From Flavobacterium sp. (lineage in GTDB: Bacteria; Bacteroidota; Bacteroidia; Flavobacteriales; Flavobacteriaceae), in assembly GCF_030146175.1 (NCBI RefSeq), contig NZ_JASLCE010000001.1, positions 1 to 5,333 of the forward strand: 5,333 bases of DNA, in the 5' to 3' direction. Made by a program: the position numbers and the translations under genes. Within the stretch, counting starts at the first letter, position 1. Every line of letters begins with the position of its first letter. The notes beneath the pieces were generated by a model, which was not told the origin of the DNA, made no database searches, and worked only from the letters and a program-made list of their open reading frames with translations. Shown in pieces: positions 1 to 5,333 of this stretch.

Positions 1-191
1 TATAAGCATCCTTAAATCTCTTTAAATACAGAATATTTGAACTATAATATACATTATGTAAAATAGAAAATAAAGCATTATAGATTACACCATTGTGCTG
101 GTCAAATATAGCCTTTGTTTATACAAAAAGATGCTACCCCTTCCGATATCTTATTTCTTTAGTAATTTATAAGAAACATAATCTAAATAAA

Positions 192-1961
192 ATGCGAGTA
201 AAATCAGAATTGACAAGCGGTTATATTGTTTATGCTGTTTCTGGAACCAATATTGTTTCATTTGCAATTGACTCCAGATTAGCAGACACAAAAGGACTTT
301 TAGGGTTTACCATAGAACGGATAAATATGAAAACCGGTATCCGGAATTATATGGAAAGTTATAAAACATTTCCACCGTCATCTGATACCGTTTCTAATAA
401 ATCCATAAGTAGTTATGATAATCCTATACAAAGCTTTCTTTGGAATGATTTCACTTGTGACACGGCTACGCAGTACCAATATTTTTTTTATCCATTAAAA
501 GGGAAACCAGACCATCTAGATCGTTCAGAATGCCCCGTTTCGATAATAATCGTTACTGAAGCACTTTTTAGTAATGCCCAACATGATGTTTTTTTTAATC
601 GCGGTGTCGTATCCAGTCAGGCCTATTCTAGGAAGTTTTCAAATTGTTCTCCTATTGAAATCCCGGATCCGGAATTACGGCAAGAGGCATTCAAATGGTT
701 AGCAAGAGATCTTGAAACGGCCCTCCTCAATTTTATAAATAATGCTCAAAAAGGAGAAACTTTATTAGGTTGTTTTTATGAGTTTTATTATAAACCGGTC
801 GCTCTTGCCTTTAAAAAAGCTAATACCAGAGATGTTTCTATCAAATTGATTGTAGATGCGAAAAACAATGAATACACTGATAAAAATGGAAACCTGCATA
901 CTAGTACACCAAGGACCGAAAATCTGGAAACATTACAAGGAGTTGCTCTACCCGATTACACCATTATAAAACGTGAAGCCCGAAAAAATGCTCTACAACA
1001 TAATAAATTTATAGTACTACTTGATAAAACCGGAAAAGCAAAAGAAGTCTGGACTGGTTCGGTTAATATGACACTTGGCGGAATTTTTGGTCAAGCCAAC
1101 GTCGGACATTGGATTCGGGATTCCGAAGTAGCAACCCGTTATCTAAATTATTGGAAACTTCTGAGTACCGATCCCGGAGGAAAAGATAATGATAGTAAAC
1201 CTGTCAAACTAAAAAAAAACAACGACTATAAAAAAGCAGTAACGATGCTTTCCTCCTGTTCTGACACCTCCAAACCCGATATTCCCGAAGGGGTTTCTGT
1301 TATTTTTAGTCCACAATCTGATTTATCCGTATTAAAAATGTATGCTACTTTGTTTAATCAGGCAAAAAACCTCGCTTGTATTACTTTTCCTTTCGGAATT
1401 AATAGCTATTTTAAAAAAGCTTTAGAAGATAATACACCTGCCGATCAGCTTTCTCTTTTATTATTGGATAAACCGGATAACTTTAAATCGGATATTGAAT
1501 CTTTTACAAAACTGGGAGCCCGGCAAAACGTCTATCAGGCTTGGGGCGCTGCTATTGATAATGCTCTATACCAGTGGACTAAAGAAGTCTCAACAAAAGA
1601 TTTAGGGTTAAATGTATTTGTTCCCTATATCCATGCTAAAATAATGTTAGTCGATCCTTTAAGTGATGATCCGATAATAATTAGTGGCTCTGCTAATTTT
1701 AGTAATGCTTCTACAATAATTAATGACGAAAATATGCTCCTAATACGTGGAAATAAACGCGTAGCGGATATTTATTTTACCGAGTTTAACCGTTTGTTTA
1801 ATCATTACTATTTCCGGGATATTTTTGAGAATACTGAAAAACAAGGCCATTTTAATAAAAATGAGCTATTCCTTTTCCCGGATGATTCCTGGATTCAAAA
1901 ATACGAATTGGGCACATTAAAATATAAACAGGTTATGATTTATACGACTATGCAGTTGTAG
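192..1961 (+). CDS. Two-motif phospholipase D-like (HKD) family protein
   Basis: A 589-residue protein with two PLD-superfamily active-site motifs, which normally combine to form one phosphodiesterase site. Motif 1 has H270 and K272 (QHNKF), then GSVNMT at 289-294 and E312. Motif 2 has H481, K483 and D488 (HAKIMLVD), then GSANFS at 499-504 and E513. Residues 1 to about 110 are beta-rich and, with PIQSFLWNDFT, resemble the Ig/fibronectin-like domain that precedes the PLD domains in related bacterial proteins. There is no signal peptide or membrane segment, so a cytoplasmic location is inferred. The frame is open back to a TTG at 93, but the ATG at 192 is preferred: it follows an A-rich leader, and the 33 extra residues are rich in Cys, Tyr and Lys and unlike a domain. 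In motif 1 the Asp after HxK is one residue late (HxK-x5-D). The substrate (lipid, DNA or RNA) cannot be told from sequence. Base composition is more AT-rich than the protease gene downstream. The family call is firm; the function is open. Confidence 0.9.
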   Translation: MRVKSELTSGYIVYAVSGTNIVSFAIDSRLADTKGLLGFTIERINMKTGIRNYMESYKTFPPSSDTVSNKSISSYDNPIQSFLWNDFTCDTATQYQYFFYPLKGKPDHLDRSECPVSIIIVTEALFSNAQHDVFFNRGVVSSQAYSRKFSNCSPIEIPDPELRQEAFKWLARDLETALLNFINNAQKGETLLGCFYEFYYKPVALAFKKANTRDVSIKLIVDAKNNEYTDKNGNLHTSTPRTENLETLQGVALPDYTIIKREARKNALQHNKFIVLLDKTGKAKEVWTGSVNMTLGGIFGQANVGHWIRDSEVATRYLNYWKLLSTDPGGKDNDSKPVKLKKNNDYKKAVTMLSSCSDTSKPDIPEGVSVIFSPQSDLSVLKMYATLFNQAKNLACITFPFGINSYFKKALEDNTPADQLSLLLLDKPDNFKSDIESFTKLGARQNVYQAWGAAIDNALYQWTKEVSTKDLGLNVFVPYIHAKIMLVDPLSDDPIIISGSANFSNASTIINDENMLLIRGNKRVADIYFTEFNRLFNHYYFRDIFENTEKQGHFNKNELFLFPDDSWIQKYELGTLKYKQVMIYTTMQL

Positions 1962-2169
1962 AGTATGGCACCAATATAACTATAGCCTATCAATACCTTT
2001 TCTTCTAACATACTCTGATCTCTTACGGTAAACATGGAAGTTGATGTATAATAACTTGTATTCAATACGTTTTCAAATACACCATAAAACAGATCGAATA
2101 AAAAGAGTGTTCAAAATAGGCTTTTAGTTAAAAATCGATATTATAATTAACATATTAAATTAAAAAATG

Positions 2170-2177
2170 TATTTTTA
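2170..2177 (+). promoter_or_regulatory. Possible Bacteroidota -7 promoter element for the protease gene
   Basis: TATTTTTA matches the Bacteroidota -7 consensus TAnnTTTG at all but the last fixed base and lies about 42 bases before the ATG at 2220. No convincing TTTG -33 box is found about 19 bases upstream (TTAA is there instead). The surroundings are so AT-rich that a chance match is quite possible. Confidence 0.22.
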
Positions 2178-2219
2178 TGACAAATAACTAAATAACAACT
2201 GAAAAAAAATTAAAAACTA

Positions 2220-4886
2220 ATGAAAAAAAAGCTACTCTATGTCGCGGCCAGTTTCTGTCTGTTCGCATCATCGTATGGTCAAAGTTCATTTTGGACTAAA
2301 GTCAGCCCCGAGCGGTTGAACATGTATGAAAAACTGGAACGAGCCTCGCAACCTCAGAATTTCCAACTATTTTCACTTGACCTTCCGGCATTAAAAGCAA
2401 AATTGGAAACAGCACCGATGCGTTCCAATGCGGCTTCAGCGCTAACGCTCTCCTTCCCTGCACCAAATGGCAAAATGGAGAATTATCAGATTTATGAATC
2501 ACCGGTAATGGAAGCCGAATTGGCGGCAAAATATCCGGGAATCAAATCCTATATTGGTAAAGGTATCGAAGATCCAAGTGCAACGATCAATTTTAGTGTA
2601 ACCCTTTTTGGATTACACACGATGACATTGTCCGGAAAAACAGGAACCTCTTATATCGATCCGTTTACTAAGGATTTAAAAAACTACATTATATATAGTA
2701 AAAAGGATTTACTACCGAACCGCGCTTTTACCTGTATGGTACAGGATGATCACGAAGCCGTTTCCGGAAGGTTGATCAACAATCCTGAAACCGCTATGGC
2801 TAATGACGGAAAATACCGCGTGTATCGTTTGGCGATGGCTTGTACAATCGAATATGCGGCTTATCATGTTAATGCGGCTGGTTTAGGCGGTGGTACGACT
2901 GCTCAGAAAAAAGCAGCGGTTTTAGCAGCGATGAACGTAACCATGACACGTGTAAACGGTCTTTACGAAAGAGATATGTCATTACATATGAATATCGTAG
3001 CAAATAATGACTTGATCATCTATATTGACAGTGATAACTTCACCAACTCACCACAAATGATCAATGAAATCCAGCCAATCGTAGATGCGGCTATCGGAGC
3101 AGCGAACTATGATATCGGTCACGGAGTATGTACTACCGATTCGGGTATTGCACAGTTAAACTCCCCATGTTCGTCTACTAAAGCCAGAGGAATCACTGGT
3201 CAGCCAAATCCGGTTGGAGATCCGTTTGATATCGATTATGTAGCACACGAAATGGGTCACCAATACGGTGCAACTCACACTCAAAACAATGCTTGTAACC
3301 GTACCGATGCCACTGCAGTAGAACCTGGAAGTGCCAGTACGATTATGGGATATGCCGGAATTTGTGCGCCTAACGTACAAGATCATTCCGATGCTCATTT
3401 TCATGCGGTAAGTATCGCTCAGATGCAAACATTTGTAAACGCCGGCGGTAGCTGTGCCGTGACAACCAATAACGGTAATGCCGCTCCAGTGGTGAATGCC
3501 GGTGCCAACTTTACCATTCCTTACGGAACCGCTTTTATATTAAAAGGAAGTGCTACCGATACTGCCGGGGAGTCGCTTACGTACTGTTGGGAACAAACCA
3601 ATAATCAGGTATCCACACAACCGCCTGTAGCTACGGCTACTTCAGGTCCTAATTTCAGATCGTTACCGCCATCAACGTCACCAAACCGTTATATGCCGCG
3701 TTTCGAAGATGTTTTAGCCGGAAATCTTACGCCAACATGGGAAGTTGTTCCGAATGTAGCGCGTACCATGAATTTTGCTTTAACTGTTCGCGATAACCGC
3801 GCTCCTAATGGAGGTCAGACCGGACGTGGCGATATGACCGTAACGTTTGCCAATACAGGGCCGTTCCGTATTACATCGCCTGCAACGGCTAATGTTTCAT
3901 GGGATAAAGGTTCATCACAGACCGTTACCTGGGATGTAGCCGGTACAACAGCAAACGGAATCAATACTGCCAATGTAAACATTCTGATGTCTATGGATAA
4001 CGGAGCTACCTTTACGACGTTGGTAGCCAACACGCCTAACGATGGATCGGAAGTGATCACCGTTCCAAATACAGCGGCACCTTATTGTCGTATTATGGTA
4101 GAAGCCGTTGGAAATATTTTCTATGCATTGTCTAAAAACATTGCTGTAGGTTATACCATTACAAATGCCTGTCAAACATTTACCAACAGTACCGTTAGCG
4201 CTATTCCGGACGGAACAAATCCGAACGTAGCGACACCTGGTCCAACATTGACTTCAAATCTGAATGTTACTACCGCACAAACCCTTACGGATGTAAATGT
4301 AAACGTAAACGTTACACACCAATGGATCCGTGATTTGGTAACCAAAGTAAAACACCCTGACGGAACAGAAGTAATCTTAGGAAACCGTATTTGTAATGAT
4401 CAGGATGGTTTTAACATCACATTTAACGACGGATCACCAAACATTGTGTGTACAGCTCCTATCACCAGTGGTACTTTTTCACCAAATCAACCGTTGGCTG
4501 CTTTAAACGGTAAAGCTTCAAACGGTAACTGGCAATTATTGATCAATGACTATTTCCAGGGTGATACCGGAAATTTAAACTCATGGTCGGTAGAAGTATG
4601 TTACCAGACGGCTGTTTTAGGTACGGAAAGTTTTGGTTTACAGGATTTCGCAATTTTCCCGAATCCAAACAACGGTAACTTTACTATTTCGTTTAAGTCA
4701 GCTTCTGCGAATGAGATCAAAGTAAACGTACACGATATCCGTGGAAGAGAAATCTTTAACCAGTCGTTCCAGAATACCGGTTTATTTAACCAAAACCTGG
4801 AGTTACGCAACGCTCAGACCGGAATCTATCTTGTAACCGTTCAGGATGGTGAACGTAAAGAAGTTCAGAAAATCGTAATTAAATAA
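2220..4886 (+). CDS. Secreted reprolysin-like (M12B) zinc metalloprotease with P domain and T9SS sorting domain
   Basis: An 888-residue exported zinc endopeptidase. Residues 1-20 form a signal peptide (MKKK, a hydrophobic core, then SSYG before Q21). Residues from about 21 to 195 look like a propeptide; C172 is a candidate zinc-masking cysteine, but this is inference. The catalytic domain spans about 197-412: zinc ligands H343, H347 and H353 with catalytic E344 lie in HEMGHQYGATH, and the Met-turn is STIMGY with M376. Cysteines at 304, 317, 359, 382 and 412 could form disulfides. Two Ig-like beta domains follow at about 420-545 and 546-645. A proprotein-convertase-type P domain occupies about 650-796 (HQWIRDLVTKVKHPDGT, then NGNWQLLINDYFQGDTGNLNSW). 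Residues about 805-888 are a type A T9SS C-terminal domain, with FAIFPNPNNGNF at its start and GIYLVTV and KIVIK near its end. By family knowledge the protein crosses the inner membrane by Sec and the outer membrane by T9SS, which removes the C-terminal domain. The ATG at 2220 is fixed by the signal peptide; the leader is A-rich without a Shine-Dalgarno. The frame is intact, with a full set of catalytic residues. The natural substrate is unknown. Confidence 0.95.
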   Translation: MKKKLLYVAASFCLFASSYGQSSFWTKVSPERLNMYEKLERASQPQNFQLFSLDLPALKAKLETAPMRSNAASALTLSFPAPNGKMENYQIYESPVMEAELAAKYPGIKSYIGKGIEDPSATINFSVTLFGLHTMTLSGKTGTSYIDPFTKDLKNYIIYSKKDLLPNRAFTCMVQDDHEAVSGRLINNPETAMANDGKYRVYRLAMACTIEYAAYHVNAAGLGGGTTAQKKAAVLAAMNVTMTRVNGLYERDMSLHMNIVANNDLIIYIDSDNFTNSPQMINEIQPIVDAAIGAANYDIGHGVCTTDSGIAQLNSPCSSTKARGITGQPNPVGDPFDIDYVAHEMGHQYGATHTQNNACNRTDATAVEPGSASTIMGYAGICAPNVQDHSDAHFHAVSIAQMQTFVNAGGSCAVTTNNGNAAPVVNAGANFTIPYGTAFILKGSATDTAGESLTYCWEQTNNQVSTQPPVATATSGPNFRSLPPSTSPNRYMPRFEDVLAGNLTPTWEVVPNVARTMNFALTVRDNRAPNGGQTGRGDMTVTFANTGPFRITSPATANVSWDKGSSQTVTWDVAGTTANGINTANVNILMSMDNGATFTTLVANTPNDGSEVITVPNTAAPYCRIMVEAVGNIFYALSKNIAVGYTITNACQTFTNSTVSAIPDGTNPNVATPGPTLTSNLNVTTAQTLTDVNVNVNVTHQWIRDLVTKVKHPDGTEVILGNRICNDQDGFNITFNDGSPNIVCTAPITSGTFSPNQPLAALNGKASNGNWQLLINDYFQGDTGNLNSWSVEVCYQTAVLGTESFGLQDFAIFPNPNNGNFTISFKSASANEIKVNVHDIRGREIFNQSFQNTGLFNQNLELRNAQTGIYLVTVQDGERKEVQKIVIK

Positions 4887-4896
4887 TTTAAAATAC

Positions 4897-4929
4897 AAAC
4901 CCGACAGGTTTTTAAAATTTGTCGGGTTT
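4897..4929 (+). terminator. Hairpin just after the protease gene, probable terminator
   Basis: AAACCCGACA at 4897-4906 is the exact reverse complement of TGTCGGGTTT at 4920-4929. The stem can be prolonged inward by two G-U and three A-U pairs, leaving a three-base loop near 4912-4914. It begins 10 bases after the protease stop codon. The T run after the GC core is short (GGGTTTAAC), so on its own it may be a weak terminator or an mRNA 3'-end stabiliser. Confidence 0.7.
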
Positions 4930-4976
4930 AACTATAAAAACAGGCTGTCTATAATGGGCAGCCTGTTTTTATAGTT
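4930..4976. terminator. Bidirectional intrinsic terminator between convergent genes
   Basis: ACTATAAAAACAGGCTG at 4931-4947 is perfectly complementary to 4959-4975, and the A at 4930 pairs with the T at 4976. The stem continues inward through a T-G, a C-G, a T-G and an A-T pair to a three-base loop at 4952-4954. The GC-rich core CAGGCTG/CAGCCTG is followed by TTTTT on either strand, so it should stop both the protease transcript (+) and the convergent gene ending at 5049 (-). Its position between two converging genes fits that role. Confidence 0.85.
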
Positions 4977-5048
4977 TAGTTTGGAATAATTTTAAAATTA
5001 TAGATTCCTTTCACCTGCTAATCTTATTGTTATATCAGAAGTGATGAT

Positions 5049-5333
5049 TTATATCATCCAACTATTAATAAATAAGAATTCATCTATTTCCCCTTTTAAT
5101 AACCCAAACGTGAAATAGTGCAAGGGATTAATAAAGTAGAAAAAATCGCGGATTATTTCTTTAGATTCTGGTTTTTCTAGTATTTCGTAGCTAGAATAAT
5201 ATGTCAAAAAATCTTTATCATAATGTGCTGATGATTTATTTCTGATATTTGACATTACAATATCATAATCATATTTCTCTTTGAATTCTGAAAGCTCTCT
5301 ATTCAACATATCAAAGAATTTTATGTATATATC
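5049..5333 (-). CDS. Partial hypothetical protein with HEPN-like R-N-x4-H motif, 5' end outside window
   Basis: This is the C-terminal part of a minus-strand gene ending in TAA at 5049-5051. The first ATG inside the window is at 5307-5309, but the frame stays open to the window edge (upstream residues read DIYIKFFD), so that Met is probably internal and the real start lies beyond 5333. The visible 94 residues are rich in charged and aromatic residues and look helical. IRNKSSAHYDKDF, with Arg encoded at 5241-5243 and His at 5223-5225, fits the RX4-6H pattern with Asn after Arg that is typical of HEPN-fold RNases. A hydrophobic stretch (FFYFINPLHYFTFGLL) follows near the C-terminus. It converges on the protease gene, with the bidirectional terminator between them. 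I do not recognise a named family; the composition makes a real gene likely, while the HEPN link is only a motif-level suggestion. Confidence 0.6.
   Translation of the reverse strand, partial: DIYIKFFDMLNRELSEFKEKYDYDIVMSNIRNKSSAHYDKDFLTYYSSYEILEKPESKEIIRDFFYFINPLHYFTFGLLKGEIDEFLFINSWMI

Noticed and set aside
93..191. N-terminal extension of the PLD-like protein from a TTG at 93
   Set aside because: It needs a TTG start, adds 33 residues of odd composition, and the recognisable N-terminal domain begins just after the ATG at 192, which has a typical A-rich leader.
1..191. Promoter for the PLD-like gene
   Set aside because: TTTG occurs at 36-39 and 114-117, but neither has a good TAnnTTTG element at the usual spacing, so no specific promoter can be named.
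1984..2122. Inverted repeat AGCCTAT (1984-1990) and ATAGGCT (2116-2122) in the spacer
   Set aside because: Only seven bases long and about 125 bases apart with no T run; expected by chance in AT-rich DNA.
2256..2258. Lipoprotein cysteine (C13) in the protease signal peptide
   Set aside because: The preceding residues ASF do not form a lipobox, and the Cys lies inside the hydrophobic core; a standard signal peptidase I site before Q21 fits better.
2302..2529. Minus-strand open frame inside the protease gene
   Set aside because: It lies wholly within the signal-proximal and propeptide coding region of a clear plus-strand gene, and its translation resembles no domain; a shadow frame.
3156..4175. 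Three overlapping minus-strand open frames (3156-3428, 3815-4060, 3915-4175)
   Set aside because: All are antisense to the catalytic and Ig-like domains of the intact protease; two overlap each other, and none shows recognisable motifs.
4601..4810. Minus-strand open frame opposite the T9SS sorting domain
   Set aside because: It is antisense to a well-recognised C-terminal domain and has no features of its own.

Overview
The window looks like chromosomal DNA from a member of the Bacteroidota, most likely a Flavobacterium-type organism. The DNA is AT-rich, and A-rich leaders without Shine-Dalgarno sequences precede the start codons. The central gene also encodes a C-terminal type IX secretion (T9SS) sorting domain, a system confined to this phylum. 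No RNA genes, CRISPR arrays, insertion sequences or attachment sites were seen.

Layout: positions 1-191 are AT-rich and carry no supportable gene; they presumably hold the promoter and leader of the first gene. Positions 192-1961 (+) encode a cytoplasmic, two-motif phospholipase D (PLD) superfamily protein with an N-terminal beta-rich domain. Positions 1962-2219 are a 258-base spacer with no clear terminator, ending in a very A-rich leader. Positions 2220-4886 (+) encode a large secreted zinc metalloprotease of the reprolysin-like (M12B) type: signal peptide, propeptide, catalytic domain with HEMGHQYGATH, two Ig-like domains, a P domain and a T9SS type A sorting domain. Two strong hairpins lie at 4897-4929 and 4930-4976; the second is symmetric and can terminate from both sides. 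Positions 4977-5048 are a short AT-rich gap. Positions 5049-5333 (-) hold the 3' part of a convergent gene whose start is outside the window; it carries an R-N-x4-H motif reminiscent of HEPN ribonucleases.

The genes do not form an obvious pathway. The protease is exported and looks like part of the organism's own secretome. The PLD-like gene and the partial minus-strand gene are visibly more AT-rich and are of types often found in accessory or defence-linked DNA, but nothing in the window joins them functionally. No clearly new system can be demonstrated here. The best leads are the HEPN-like partial gene, the unusual first HKD motif of the PLD protein, and the paired hairpins.
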